From positions 62,001 to 126,000 of the forward strand of contig NZ_JAPWGX010000005.1 of the NCBI RefSeq assembly GCF_027213965.1: a stretch of DNA of 64,000 bases, in the 5' to 3' direction. A model generated the notes under the pieces. The model made no database searches. It had not been told where the DNA came from and saw nothing but the letters and a program-made list of their open reading frames with translations. A program made the position numbers and the translations under genes. Every line of letters begins with the position of its first letter. The first letter of the stretch is position 1. Origin of the DNA: Maritalea porphyrae. GTDB taxonomy: Bacteria; Pseudomonadota; Alphaproteobacteria; Rhizobiales; Devosiaceae. Of this stretch, positions 53,922-63,579 are shown one piece after another.

Positions 53922-53952
53922 AAACGCCGCTGATCATTTCAGCGGCGTTTTT
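53922..53952 (+). terminator. Terminator after rpsU
   Basis: A 12-bp perfect stem AAACGCCGCTGA / TCAGCGGCGTTT with a loop of five, then further T residues. Confidence 0.92.
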
Positions 53953-53978
53953 CATTGTTTGAAGGCTCGAAGGAGCTG

Positions 53979-54620
53979 CTATTCAGCAGCTTCCTTAATC
54001 ACGGTTTCTAAGGCCTCTTGAAACACTTCCTCTGGCTGTGCGCCGGATAGGCCATATTTGTTGCCCAAAATGAAGAAGGGCACACCTTGTACGCCCTGTT
54101 GTGAGGCACTGACAGAGGCACTTTCAACTTCTTTTTGCAAATCTTCACGCGTCACAAGCGCCAACACTTCTTCACGGGTGAAGCCGTTGGCGGTGCCAAT
54201 GTCAACCAAGACTTCCGGGTCCGAAATATTGAGCGCATCTAGATAGGTTGCTTTGCTCATGGCCATCGACATGGCGTGCTGGGTGCCCCTTGATTCAGCT
54301 GCGGCCACCAAAACCTGTGCGGCCTGAGATGGGTAACGCATTTTCTGTTTTCGCATGTCCAAATCAAGGCCAGACTTTTTGGCTTCCGCCTCCAATCGAT
54401 CCCACATTTCAGCGGGATCTACACCATACTTGCGCTTCAGCATCGTTTCACTATCCTCCCCCTCTTTGATGGCGTTTGCATCAAGCAGATAGGGATGGTG
54501 AAAAATGGATACTTTGGTACCATCGTTAAGTGCGGCAATCGCTTTGTTCAAACGATGAATGCCAACCAAGCACCATGGGCAAACCGGATCGGAAAAAATA
54601 TCTATACGTAGTTCAGCCAA
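53979..54620 (-). CDS. DsbA-family thioredoxin-fold oxidoreductase (FrnE-like)
   Basis: 213 residues. Active site DPVCPWCLVG with CPWC at residues 14-17, no signal peptide, helical insertion (MLKRKYGVDPAEMWDRLEAEAKKSGLDLDMRKQKMRYPSQAAQVLVAAAESRGTQHAMSMAMSKATY) and the cis-Pro loop GVQGVPFFILGNKYGLSGAQPEEVF. Cytoplasmic FrnE-type disulfide oxidoreductase; 2-hydroxychromene-2-carboxylate isomerase is the related alternative. 16 bp downstream of the membrane hydrolase. Confidence 0.9.
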   Translation of the reverse strand: MAELRIDIFSDPVCPWCLVGIHRLNKAIAALNDGTKVSIFHHPYLLDANAIKEGEDSETMLKRKYGVDPAEMWDRLEAEAKKSGLDLDMRKQKMRYPSQAAQVLVAAAESRGTQHAMSMAMSKATYLDALNISDPEVLVDIGTANGFTREEVLALVTREDLQKEVESASVSASQQGVQGVPFFILGNKYGLSGAQPEEVFQEALETVIKEAAE

Positions 54621-54636
54621 TGGGCACTCCTTCGGA

Positions 54637-56280
54637 CTACTTTGAAGATTTTAAAAGCCCAACGGCTTTCCTGAATTTTACAATATGATCTGAAATGCCT
54701 GACTGAGCAGTATTCGTCCAATAACGAATATGTGTAATCAGGCGCAGATCATCCAACCCGAACTTTGAGTACAAGATATGAACTTTGTGCTCTAAAACGC
54801 CACGGCCAAAAAGGTCAAATCCACCCACTGGCCCACCAAGCACATCGCCTTGCCAAAAGAACAAAGGATGTGGCTCATCATACATATTGGTCCAACGCAC
54901 AGCGGAAAAAACCGCACCATGATGCGCATATGCACGAGGTGCCTTTAAAGCCCAATCAGCTGTGGTTTCAGGAATGGGCATCCCCGCGTAGTTAGGGCTA
55001 AATTCCAATTTGTCCGGCGTGTAGAGCACGCCGAAATCCTCATTATATGGTCGCGGAGGCACAACCGGAAACAAGCGCTCTTCTTTCAGCTTCTCAAAGT
55101 TCTGAACCCCACGCGCAATCAAAAATTGGGCGTGGCTGAGAGGTGAACCAAGGGTCACAAGATCTGTGATCTTCCAGTAAGCTTTAGTTTTTTGTCCCAA
55201 TTTGTTGGTGACTGGCCCAGACAATCGGATCGCCTTGGCCACATTTGCCTGCACAGCCTGATAAGCTTCAACCGTTAGGTCATTCCAATAGCGACTTTTG
55301 TGATTTTCAACGAACAAATCATGTTCAAACAGCGCTTTCCGTACCCGTGCCGAAGGTGGATTTTCATTGGTCGGCCCAAGCTCTTCCCACAATAGATGCA
55401 AAATATCATAGGCAACGACCGACCCCAATGAATGGGCAACAATCACGATTCGATCGTAGGTTGGATCATTATGCAAATCGCGCAAGAGCATCAACCCGCG
55501 CTCACGCACATCGTGCCGACGTTTAACGGTGTCCGGGTGCGCACCAAGATAGCCAGCCACATCACCAAGATAGGGGAGAAAAAACATGCCGGTTAGTATT
55601 GTGATCAACACCGTTCCACCGACCACGCCCGAACGCACCTCAACCCCGCTAATGCCAAAGAGGGTATAATAAACCAGCAAGGTGATGACGAAATAGGCCG
55701 GCCAGCGCAATATCCAGCGCAATGCGGGAACCAACCTCCCCAGCCCCACCATCAGTCCCAAATTAAGCACCCCTAAAAAGGTCACTTCCCAAATATCAAG
55801 CTGAGCGGTGCCGCCATCCAAATTCCACCAATCCAGCTCAAAGATTGTGCCAAGTCCCAACAGCACCACGCCAAAAGCCACAAGCCCAATCAGCACAATG
55901 AGAAAACAAAGCGCCGCCCAAGGCCAAACCATGCGATCGGTTACATATTGAGGCCGTACCATGACGATGCGCAGCAACCACCGCCACAAATTGCGCAGCT
56001 TGGCGTCATCTAAAACATCGGCATAATAAAACTCGAAGAAGTCGGTCCGCTTGCCGTCTTTTGCCGGGGGTGTTGTGATGCGCTGCAAGTCATGGCTACC
56101 GGTCTTACAATCGGGCACAATCCAACTTTTGTTTCCATCTGGCCCAATGTTGCGGTCACCTGAATTGAGCATGCTCTTGTCGGTGGTCCAAAGCGTTTCG
56201 ACAATCCGACGCATCATCCCCATTGGGCGCTGTTCGCCCATGCCATGCACAACAACTATTGCTTGTTTTTCACCTGCCAT
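54637..56280 (-). CDS. Membrane-embedded alpha/beta-hydrolase-like protein
   Basis: 547 residues. AIVVVHGMGEQRPMG (7-21) is a hydrolase-type first strand and oxyanion turn. About five membrane helices (120-145, 165-182, 188-212, 220-237) interrupt the fold, and the nucleophile elbow VIVAHSLGSVVAYDIL follows (Ser at about 284). The C-terminal 250 residues are soluble. I know no characterised family with this split layout; lipase or esterase activity is inferred from the motifs only. Confidence 0.8.
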   Translation of the reverse strand: MAGEKQAIVVVHGMGEQRPMGMMRRIVETLWTTDKSMLNSGDRNIGPDGNKSWIVPDCKTGSHDLQRITTPPAKDGKRTDFFEFYYADVLDDAKLRNLWRWLLRIVMVRPQYVTDRMVWPWAALCFLIVLIGLVAFGVVLLGLGTIFELDWWNLDGGTAQLDIWEVTFLGVLNLGLMVGLGRLVPALRWILRWPAYFVITLLVYYTLFGISGVEVRSGVVGGTVLITILTGMFFLPYLGDVAGYLGAHPDTVKRRHDVRERGLMLLRDLHNDPTYDRIVIVAHSLGSVVAYDILHLLWEELGPTNENPPSARVRKALFEHDLFVENHKSRYWNDLTVEAYQAVQANVAKAIRLSGPVTNKLGQKTKAYWKITDLVTLGSPLSHAQFLIARGVQNFEKLKEERLFPVVPPRPYNEDFGVLYTPDKLEFSPNYAGMPIPETTADWALKAPRAYAHHGAVFSAVRWTNMYDEPHPLFFWQGDVLGGPVGGFDLFGRGVLEHKVHILYSKFGLDDLRLITHIRYWTNTAQSGISDHIVKFRKAVGLLKSSK

Positions 56281-56374
56281 GAGACAATGTACCCGTCAGA
56301 AACCCATTGGCGCCAAGGTGGACCAATTCGCAAAGTGAAACAAGTTCCACAGCCTCATTCTTTGAACCAGATGC

Positions 56375-56827
56375 TCACTTTTGCTTGAGATAGTTTGAGG
56401 CATTTTTTTGAGCCCGGTTAAGAAGCGCAAACAATTGCACCGTTTCCTTTTCTGAAAACCCTTCAAGCACAACTTCGTTGACTTCAGTGTACAAAGAGCG
56501 CAAATGCGCCTTCTCTTGGCCTTTATTTGTAGCAGAAACCAAAACCGAACGTGCATCGGAACAAGATGCGCATTTTTTAACCCAACCTGCCTTTTCCATT
56601 CGATCCACCAGACGCGAAACCGCTGGTTTTTCAGACCGCATATAACGGGCAAGGTCACCAACACTGACAGCTTTGCGCTGCCACAAGACACACAAAACAA
56701 TCCACTGCTGGGGCGAAAGGTCGTGCGGCTCCAGCAAATGTGCCAAAATTTGGCGCGCTCGGGCAGCAGTTATGTTGACCAAACGGCCCAATGAATCCGC
56801 AGGTGGATCAATCGTTTCTTTTTGCAT
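56375..56827 (-). CDS. MarR family transcriptional regulator
   Basis: 150 residues. The winged helix lies in LLEPHDLSPQQWIVLCVLWQRKAVSVGDLARYMRSEKPAVSRLVDRMEKAGWVKKCASCSDARSVLVSATNKGQEKA. A pair of cysteines in the wing (KKCASCSD) is unusual and could sense oxidants or metals. Divergent from the cytochrome b561 gene with a shared palindromic operator. Confidence 0.9.
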   Translation of the reverse strand: MQKETIDPPADSLGRLVNITAARARQILAHLLEPHDLSPQQWIVLCVLWQRKAVSVGDLARYMRSEKPAVSRLVDRMEKAGWVKKCASCSDARSVLVSATNKGQEKAHLRSLYTEVNEVVLEGFSEKETVQLFALLNRAQKNASNYLKQK

Positions 56828-56835
56828 GTGACTTT

Positions 56836-56876
56836 TTAGTTTACATGGAACATAATTTATATTACATGTAAACTAA
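56836..56876. promoter_or_regulatory. MarR-type operators between marR and cytochrome b561 genes
   Basis: A perfect 12-bp inverted repeat TTAGTTTACATG (56836-56847) and CATGTAAACTAA (56865-56876) with a 17-bp centre. Inside it are TTACATGGAA (56841-56850) and the perfect palindrome TTACATGTAA (56862-56871), 21 bp apart, the usual size for MarR dimers. Confidence 0.7.
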
Positions 56877-56914
56877 CAGATATCAACCACTTTGAAAACA
56901 AAAAGGTGCACCCC

Positions 56915-57445
56915 ATGGCTGCAACAACTGTGACCAAATACTCCCGCGCAATTCGTATTCTGCATTGGGTGCTCGCACTACTGCTAATCGGCTTACTGAT
57001 TGCAGGCACAATCATGCACAACACCGCTGACGAGGCGACCAAGTTCGCCATCCTCAAACTGCACGCACCTTTAGGCCTATTGGCTGGCATTCTACTCTTC
57101 GCCCGCACCTATTTTGCTTTCACCCAACCTCGCCCAGCGGCTGACCCAAATTGGTCACTTGCTGTGAAGTGGGGATCAAAGATCATTCATATCCTGCTTT
57201 ATGTGTTTCCACACGCATTGGTGGGCTCAGGCATAGCAACAATGGTGGCATCCGGGCTCGGCGAAATCTTGCAATCTGGACAAACAGCACCTTGGCCCGA
57301 ACTTTCAGGCATCGCGTTTGCGGGTGCTCACGGCCTGTTCGCCAAGCTGTTTTTGGCCAGCCTCGTTTTACACATTGCTGGCGCAATCTATCACCAAGCC
57401 ATCATCAAAGACAATTTGATCGCCCGCATGATGCCCGGAAAATAA
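56915..57445 (+). CDS. Cytochrome b561
   Basis: 176 residues from the ATG at 56915 (AAGG eight bases upstream; a GTG at 56906 is in frame). Four membrane helices with heme-ligand histidines in RILHWVLALLLIGLLIAGTIMHN, LKLHAPLGLLAGILLFARTYFAF, ILLYVFPHALVGSG and LFLASLVLHIAGAIYHQAIIK. Of the CybB type; reported to move electrons from superoxide to quinone in E. coli. Probably controlled by the divergent MarR protein. Confidence 0.92.
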   Translation: MAATTVTKYSRAIRILHWVLALLLIGLLIAGTIMHNTADEATKFAILKLHAPLGLLAGILLFARTYFAFTQPRPAADPNWSLAVKWGSKIIHILLYVFPHALVGSGIATMVASGLGEILQSGQTAPWPELSGIAFAGAHGLFAKLFLASLVLHIAGAIYHQAIIKDNLIARMMPGK

Positions 57446-57466
57446 CATAAATCAATACAAACAGGC

Positions 57467-57487
57467 GCAAGGGCAATTTGCCCTTGC
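57467..57487. terminator. Hairpin after the cytochrome b561 gene
   Basis: GCAAGGGCA / TGCCCTTGC, a 9-bp perfect stem with a 3-base loop. No T-run follows. Confidence 0.5.
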
Positions 57488-57541
57488 ATCTGTAGTCACT
57501 AGAGCTTTTATAAAGCCTGCATCTTATTTAAAAGGTGCATT

Positions 57542-58153
57542 ATGAAAGACCACAACTATCTCGCCCAAACGCAACTTTTGGATTTTCAATCTCAATCGAT
57601 CCAAGACCTTATTCACGCGCGAAATTGGCAAGACCTCACCGAACACGACAAAATTGGTGCCGCTTACACATTTGTTCAAAACGAGATTAAATTCGGCTAC
57701 AACCGGGCAGACAACATTCCTGCCAGCAATGTCCTTAAAGACGGGTACGGGCAGTGCAACACCAAAGGCACGCTTTTAATGGCGCTACTGCGCGCCCTAA
57801 ACATACCTTGTCGCTTACATGGGTTCACCATCAAAAAATCTCTGCAGCGTGGCGTTGTTCCCGAACTGGTCTATGCCATTGCACCCAACAGCATATTGCA
57901 TTCATGGGTTGAGGTGAATTATCAGGATAAATGGATGAACCTAGAGGGGTTCATCCTCGACACACCATTTCTAGAACAACTGCAACAAGAGTTTGCTGGG
58001 CAATCTAGCATTTGTGCATATGGGGCTGGCACCAACTGTTTGGAAGATCCGAAGGTCGATTGGAATGGCACAGATACCTATATCCAACGCACCGGCATCA
58101 ACAATGATTTCGGTTTGTTCGACAGTCCAGATCAGTTTTATGCGAACCATTGA
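57542..58153 (+). CDS. Transglutaminase-like (papain-fold) protein
   Basis: 203 residues, cytoplasmic. The catalytic Cys is residue 72 in KDGYGQCNTKGTLLMALLRALNIPCRLHG and the His is residue 120 in ILHSWVEVNYQDKWMNLEG; the usual third-residue Asp is replaced by Glu in NLEG. Typical of bacterial transglutaminase-core proteins that act as peptidases or are of unknown role. AAAGGTG precedes the ATG. Monocistronic. Confidence 0.87.
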   Translation: MKDHNYLAQTQLLDFQSQSIQDLIHARNWQDLTEHDKIGAAYTFVQNEIKFGYNRADNIPASNVLKDGYGQCNTKGTLLMALLRALNIPCRLHGFTIKKSLQRGVVPELVYAIAPNSILHSWVEVNYQDKWMNLEGFILDTPFLEQLQQEFAGQSSICAYGAGTNCLEDPKVDWNGTDTYIQRTGINNDFGLFDSPDQFYANH

Positions 58154-58260
58154 CAGGCCTTTAGCCCGTTAAAGAACTGGCTCTACCAACATGTCATCCG
58201 GCACTGGATGAACAAACGGGTCGAAAAACTACGTCAAGGTATTATACCCAGCATCCCAAC

Positions 58261-58286
58261 AAAAAAGGGCGCTCACTGAGCGCCCT
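58261..58286 (-). terminator. Terminator of the pnt operon
   Basis: Stem AGGGCGC / GCGCCCT with further pairing toward the loop; on the minus strand it is followed by TTTTTTG. It lies 29 bp after the pntB stop. Confidence 0.88.
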
Positions 58287-58314
58287 CTTCAATTTCGACT
58301 TTGAATGAAGTGGT

Positions 58315-59721
58315 CTAGTGCCCAAAGGCCTTCACAATATCTTCTGTCATTTTTTTCGCATCACCAAACAACATCATGGTGTTATCGCGGAAGAACAATT
58401 CATTCTGAACCCCCGCATAACCCGCCGACATGCCGCGTTTGATGAACAAAACTGTGCCTGCATTTTCAACGTCCAAAACTGGCATGCCATAAATGGGTGA
58501 AGTTTTGTCAGTCTTGGCTGATGGGTTGGTCACATCATTCGCGCCAATCACAAAGGCCACGTCCGCTTGCGAGAATTCTGAGTTGATATCTTCCAACTCA
58601 AAAACCTCATCATATGGCACGTTAGCTTCAGCCAAAAGAACATTCATATGACCCGGCATACGACCCGCCACAGGGTGGATCGCATATTTGATCTCCACGC
58701 CTTCAGCTTTGAGCAAATCGCACATTTCACGCAACGCGTGCTGAGCTTGTGCAACCGCCATGCCGTAACCCGGCACGATGATCACTTTGCCCGCGTTCTT
58801 CATCATGAAGGCCGCATCGTCGGCAGAGCCTTGTTTGACCGGCCGGGTTTCTTCTTCACCATCGGCCGCAGCACCGCTGTCGCCACCAAAGCCACCAAGG
58901 ATCACCGAGATAAACGAACGGTTCATCGCTTTGCACATGATGTAAGAAAGGATCGCACCTGAAGAGCCAACCAGCGCACCGGTGATGATCAATGCAGTGT
59001 TGCCAAGGGTAAAACCAATGCCTGCAGCCGCCCAACCCGAATAGGAATTGAGCATTGAAACAACCACCGGCATATCAGCACCACCGATTGGGATAATCAT
59101 CAAACCACCCAAAACCAACGCGAGTACAGTAATCGCCCAAAACAGCATTGGATCTGCGGTAACAGTGAACTGCCAAATCAGATAGATCAGCAAAAGACCA
59201 AGCGCGATATGCAAGGCATGACGCATAGGCAAAATGATCGGTTTGCCCGACATATTGCCGTTGAGTTTAGCAAACGCGATTACAGAACCTGTAAAGGTGA
59301 ATGCACCAATAGCGACGCCAAGGCTCATTTCAACCAAGGCTTGCGCATGAATGTGACCGTCGGTCGTGATGCCAAAAGCATCAGGGGCATAAAGCGCAGC
59401 GGCAGCAACAAAAACAGCCGCCAAACCAATAAGTGAGTGAAACGCTGCCACCAATTGGGGCATATCGGTCATCGCGATACGACGGGCCATTACGCCCCCG
59501 ATCACGCCACCAATGCCGATACCAGAAATAATCAGCACCCAAGACAACAGATCAGACGGCGCGGCCACCATTAGCGTAGTCACAACGGCAATGGCCATCC
59601 CCACGATACCATAGGTATTGCCACGACGCGCGGTTGCTGGAGAGGAAAGGCCCCGAAGCGCCATGATGAAGAGCACCCCGGAAACGAGGTACAATAGAGC
59701 TGCAATATTTGCGGAAATCAT
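58315..59721 (-). CDS. pntB: NAD(P) transhydrogenase subunit beta
   Basis: 468 residues. About nine membrane helices (1-260), then the NADP-binding domain III with VIIVPGYGMAVAQAQHALREMCDLL, AIHPVAGRMPGHMNVLLAEANVPYDEVFELEDIN and VIGANDVTNPSAKTDKTSPIYGMPVLDVENAGTVLFIKRGMSAGYAGVQNELFFRDNTMMLFGDAKK. Proton-driven hydride transfer from NADH to NADP+. Last gene of the three-gene pnt unit. Confidence 0.97.
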   Translation of the reverse strand: MISANIAALLYLVSGVLFIMALRGLSSPATARRGNTYGIVGMAIAVVTTLMVAAPSDLLSWVLIISGIGIGGVIGGVMARRIAMTDMPQLVAAFHSLIGLAAVFVAAAALYAPDAFGITTDGHIHAQALVEMSLGVAIGAFTFTGSVIAFAKLNGNMSGKPIILPMRHALHIALGLLLIYLIWQFTVTADPMLFWAITVLALVLGGLMIIPIGGADMPVVVSMLNSYSGWAAAGIGFTLGNTALIITGALVGSSGAILSYIMCKAMNRSFISVILGGFGGDSGAAADGEEETRPVKQGSADDAAFMMKNAGKVIIVPGYGMAVAQAQHALREMCDLLKAEGVEIKYAIHPVAGRMPGHMNVLLAEANVPYDEVFELEDINSEFSQADVAFVIGANDVTNPSAKTDKTSPIYGMPVLDVENAGTVLFIKRGMSAGYAGVQNELFFRDNTMMLFGDAKKMTEDIVKAFGH

Positions 59722-59726
59722 ATCGC

Positions 59727-60089
59727 TTACCCTTTCTTCTTATACATGGCGAGCATGCGTTGGGTGACCATGAAGCCACCAAAAATATTCACGCTAGCGA
59801 AAACGAGCGCCAAGAATCCAAACACTTTGGAAATCCAATTGCCATCCGCCGCCAAATGCACGCCAACAGCAAGCAATGCACCAACAACGATCACCGAAGA
59901 AATCGCATTGGTCACGCTCATCAAAGGGGTATGCAAGGCGGGGGTTACCGACCAGACAACAAAATAGCCAACGAAAATCGCGAGCACAAAAATCGCCAAG
60001 CGAAAAACGAATGGATCGATTGAACCACCCGACGCAGCCGATGCAGCAGCACCCGTAGCGGTTGAAAGTTGATCTAATGATGCAATCAT
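59727..60089 (-). CDS. pntAB: NAD(P) transhydrogenase subunit alpha 2 (membrane part)
   Basis: 120 residues with three or four membrane helices: [85 protein letters not shown]. In Alphaproteobacteria the alpha subunit is split as here. Its start overlaps the pntAA stop by four bases (ATGA); pntB begins 5 bp after it ends. Confidence 0.96.
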   Translation of the reverse strand: MIASLDQLSTATGAAASAASGGSIDPFVFRLAIFVLAIFVGYFVVWSVTPALHTPLMSVTNAISSVIVVGALLAVGVHLAADGNWISKVFGFLALVFASVNIFGGFMVTQRMLAMYKKKG

Positions 60090-61234
60090 GATTTCGCTCC
60101 CTTCTCGCCCGCAAAGGCAGGATGCACAACCACGCCATCACGCGTCAGTTGTGTTGCAGCCACCAGTTCGTCTTCTGGGTTAACCGCCAATGTTTTTGCT
60201 TCCTTGTCGACAAGTGTCTCAAGGAATGAAGCCAGGTTTTTGGCATAAAGCTGAGACGCAGATGAAGCCACACGACCGGCCATATTTTCAAAGCCAATGA
60301 TTTTGACGCCCTTGTGGTCAACAATCTCATTGGGTTTTGCGCCCTCAACATTGCCACCACGTTCAACCGCCAAATCAACAATCACCGAACCCGGCGCCAT
60401 TGATTCAACCATTTTCTTGGTGATCAAACGCGGGGCCGGACGACCCGGAATGAGCGCTGTGGTAATCACCACATCTTGCTTTGCAATATGGGTAGCAACA
60501 AGCTCGGCTTGTTTGGCCTGATACTCTTTGCTCATCTCTTTGGCGTAACCGCCAGACGTTTCAGCTTGCTTGAACTCTTCGTCTTCAACCGCGACAAACT
60601 TACCGCCCAAAGATTCAACTTGCTCTTTTGCCGCTGGGCGAACGTCGGTTGCTGAAACAATTGCCCCCAAACGTTTAGCTGTCGCAATTGCTTGCAGACC
60701 TGCAACACCGGCGCCCATCACAAAGGCTTTGGCGGGGCGAATTGTGCCCGCTGCCGTCATCATCATGGGGAAAGCCCGATCAAATGCCACAGAGGCTTCA
60801 ATGACGGCTTGGTAACCAGCAAGGTTGGCCTGTGAGGACAAAACATCCATCACCTGCGCACGGGTAATCCGCGGCATGAACTCCATTGAGAACACATCAA
60901 AACCAGCTTTTGCAAGCGCCTTAATGTCTTTCTCATTGCCGAACGGATCCATTTGTCCGATGACCAAAGCGCCCTTTGCCGCGCCCTTTAGGGCTGTGGC
61001 TGTTGGTCGCCGCACACTCAGCACCACATTGGCACCTTTTAGTGTTGCAGCGGCGGTGGCAGAAATTGTCGCTCCTGCCTCCTTATAGTCCGCATCGGGT
61101 ATTTTGGAGCCTTCACCAGCTCCTTTTTCGATGCTCACTTTTGCACCGAGCCCGATATATTTTTTAACCGTTTCCGGTGTGGCCGCCACACGGGCTTCAT
61201 TGGCGGCAGTTTCGCGTAAAATCGCTATCTTCAT
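60086..61234 (-). CDS. pntAA: NAD(P) transhydrogenase subunit alpha 1 (NAD-binding part)
   Basis: 382 residues. [55 protein letters not shown] is the alanine dehydrogenase/PNT N-terminal domain; the NAD-binding domain carries [45 protein letters not shown]. First of pntAA-pntAB-pntB. The oxidase subunit IV gene lies upstream on the same strand. Confidence 0.97.
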   Translation of the reverse strand: MKIAILRETAANEARVAATPETVKKYIGLGAKVSIEKGAGEGSKIPDADYKEAGATISATAAATLKGANVVLSVRRPTATALKGAAKGALVIGQMDPFGNEKDIKALAKAGFDVFSMEFMPRITRAQVMDVLSSQANLAGYQAVIEASVAFDRAFPMMMTAAGTIRPAKAFVMGAGVAGLQAIATAKRLGAIVSATDVRPAAKEQVESLGGKFVAVEDEEFKQAETSGGYAKEMSKEYQAKQAELVATHIAKQDVVITTALIPGRPAPRLITKKMVESMAPGSVIVDLAVERGGNVEGAKPNEIVDHKGVKIIGFENMAGRVASSASQLYAKNLASFLETLVDKEAKTLAVNPEDELVAATQLTRDGVVVHPAFAGEKGAKS

Positions 61235-61324
61235 GCCTTACTCCCTGAATCTGCGAACAGATTCAAACGCATTAACAATAATGCGCCGCCCCCACATTTG
61301 CGGCACGTAAAAACTCGTCAGCTT

Positions 61325-61456
61325 TTAGGCAACGAGGAAGAAATACATCAAAACCAACACCACAACGATGGCGATGGTTGCCCATTTAAAAAGGCTCATG
61401 ACGCCTGCATAGGTCTTTGATTGCTCTTCGTACAATTTTTCAGCTTCAGTGCTCAT
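61325..61456 (-). CDS. aa3-type cytochrome c oxidase subunit IV
   Basis: 43 residues: a short soluble start (STEAEKLYEEQSKTYAGVM) and one membrane helix (LFKWATIAIVVVLVLMYFFLVA). This matches the small bacterial COX subunit IV of Rhizobiales and Rhodobacterales, which also carries the YxxxxxTYxGF/VxxLxKW pattern. GGAG lies six bases before the ATG. It is 90 bp upstream of pntAA, a common Rhizobiales arrangement. Confidence 0.85.
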   Translation of the reverse strand: MSTEAEKLYEEQSKTYAGVMSLFKWATIAIVVVLVLMYFFLVA

Positions 61457-61493
61457 TTGTATCTCCGTTTAATGAACCTAATTCGAATGCCGA

Positions 61494-63314
61494 TCAGGCA
61501 TCCATTTCTTCTAACTCGTCAATTAGACCTTCGATCATCGAAAGACCAAGCGACCAGAAATCTGGATCTTTGGCATCTAACCCAAATGGCGCCAACAAGT
61601 CTGAATGGTGTTTGGACCCGCCAGCGCGCAACAAGTCAAGATAACGTTGTGCAAATCCGTCCTCTGATTTTTGATATTGCGCATAAAGTGAATTCACCAA
61701 GCAGTCCCCAAATGCATAAGCATAAACATAGAACGGTGCATGGATGAAATGGGGAATATATGACCAAAAGCTCTCATAGCCTTCGTTGAGCACCACAGAT
61801 GGGCCAAGGCTCTCCTTGCTCACATCCACCCACATTTTATTGAGTTCTTCAGACCGCAACTCGCCATTTCGACGCGCTTCATGCACTTTGCGCTCAAATG
61901 TATAGAACGAGATTTGCCGCACAACCGTGTTCAGCATGTCCTCAACTTTACCTGCCAACAAGGCAAAACGTGCTTGCTTGTCAGTTGTTGCATCAAGCAA
62001 CGAGCGGAAGGTCAGCATTTCCCCGAATACGCTGGCCGTTTCAGCCAGTGTCAAAGGCGTTGACGCCATAAGGGGACCTTGATCAGCAGCCAAAACCTGG
62101 TGCACGCCATGCCCCAATTCATGGGCCAAAGTCATCACGTCACGCGATTTGCCCAAATAGTTGAGCATTAAATAGGGGTGTGCGCTGGGCACCGTTGGGT
62201 GAGCAAATGCGCCCGGCGCTTTTCCGTCACGCACCGGCGCGTCAATCCAGCCTGAGCCAAAAAACGGTTTCGCGACTTCTGCCAATTCAGGTGAAAACTT
62301 ACTATAGGCAGACATCACCATGTCCGTAGCTTCGTCCCAATTGAACAAACGGTCATCATCATTTGGCAAAGGTGCATTGCGGTCCCAAGCGTTGAGTTTT
62401 TCCATGCCAAACCATTTGGCCTTCATCGCATAATAGCGGTGGGACAATTTTGGATAAGCGGTGCGTACAGCACTCTCAAGCGCATCCACCACTTCACGTT
62501 CAACCGAGTTTGCCAGGTGGCGACTATCGGCGACATCCTTGTAACCGCGCCAACGATCAGAGATTTCTTTGTCTTTGGCCAATACGTTGGTGATGTGCGT
62601 GAAAAGGCGTTGATTTTCGCCAAGTGTACCCACCAATCCTTTAAACGCCGCCTCGCGCTTTTTGCCATCCTTATCCGTCATTTGCGTCAATGTGGGTTCA
62701 AGCGACATCTTTTTCCCATCCACATCAAACTTCAAGCTGGCCATAGTTTCATCAAACAAACGGTTCCACGCAGAACGTCCTGAAACTGACTTGTCGTGAA
62801 AAAGCTCTTCAACTCGATCTTCTAGTTGATAGGGCTTGGCTTTGCGCAACTCGATAAACCACGGTTTATAGCGGGCTAAGGCCGCATCCTTTTCAAAAGC
62901 AGCGTCCAAAATTGCGTCATCTACCCGGTTTAACTCCAACGTAAAAAACAGCAAAGGGGTCGAGAAATTGGTCAGTCTCTCATTCATGTCGCCCATGAAC
63001 TTTGATCGATCAGGGTCTGATGTGTTTTGGGCATATTGCAAATAAGCGTATGAACCTAACCGCCCCATCTTGTCGGATAGCGCTTCGTAGCGGGTGATGG
63101 TTGCAAGCAGATCGCCATCTTTTGCCAAACCTTCAAGCTTACCCTTAAAGTCATCAGCAAACTTTTTTGCTTCGCTTTCGCAATAAGCAATATCCGCATT
63201 TATCTCGTCACTATCGTGACCAAGATAAAGGTCCGTGAGATCCCACTGAGGTAAATCACCAAATTCTGCACCTGGCTTCTTTTCCGCCACCGCATCAAAA
63301 ACCACATTGCTCAT
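61494..63314 (-). CDS. pepF: M3-family oligoendopeptidase (PepF)
   Basis: 606 residues. Zinc motif LAHELGHGVHQVLA (HELGH) with the downstream Glu in LTLAETASVFGEMLTF; the N-terminal PQWDLTDLYLGHDSDEINADIAYCESEAKKFADDFKGKLEGL fits the M3B group. The start at 63314 (MSNVVFDAV) is preferred for family fit, though GGAG is 12 bases away; ATGs at 63350 and 63356 are alternatives. It degrades cytoplasmic oligopeptides. Confidence 0.93.
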   Translation of the reverse strand: MSNVVFDAVAEKKPGAEFGDLPQWDLTDLYLGHDSDEINADIAYCESEAKKFADDFKGKLEGLAKDGDLLATITRYEALSDKMGRLGSYAYLQYAQNTSDPDRSKFMGDMNERLTNFSTPLLFFTLELNRVDDAILDAAFEKDAALARYKPWFIELRKAKPYQLEDRVEELFHDKSVSGRSAWNRLFDETMASLKFDVDGKKMSLEPTLTQMTDKDGKKREAAFKGLVGTLGENQRLFTHITNVLAKDKEISDRWRGYKDVADSRHLANSVEREVVDALESAVRTAYPKLSHRYYAMKAKWFGMEKLNAWDRNAPLPNDDDRLFNWDEATDMVMSAYSKFSPELAEVAKPFFGSGWIDAPVRDGKAPGAFAHPTVPSAHPYLMLNYLGKSRDVMTLAHELGHGVHQVLAADQGPLMASTPLTLAETASVFGEMLTFRSLLDATTDKQARFALLAGKVEDMLNTVVRQISFYTFERKVHEARRNGELRSEELNKMWVDVSKESLGPSVVLNEGYESFWSYIPHFIHAPFYVYAYAFGDCLVNSLYAQYQKSEDGFAQRYLDLLRAGGSKHHSDLLAPFGLDAKDPDFWSLGLSMIEGLIDELEEMDA

Positions 63315-63468
63315 ATCTAAATGTATCTCCAAAAGATTTGGAGCGGACATTAGCATATTCACCTAACTTGTGAAGGCCGCACCACCGCGCAGCCCCATAG
63401 AACAAGAAACAAGTTTACGTGTTCACAACATTTTTGAACGTGAGTTCGGCGAACATGAACAATTATAC

Positions 63469-63483
63469 TTAAATCACTGTTAA
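63469..63483. promoter_or_regulatory. CtrA-binding box, TTAA-n7-TTAA
   Basis: TTAAATCACTGTTAA, an exact consensus match, about 97 bp upstream of the response-regulator start and about 155 bp from the pepF start, in the divergent intergenic region. Confidence 0.65.
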
Positions 63484-63579
63484 GAACTCGCCCCTACCCT
63501 GCTCCAAAATAGAACAGTTTTATGATTCGCCCCGATTTCATTCGGGACGTGATCTAATCGATTGCGAGTAATATCAAGA

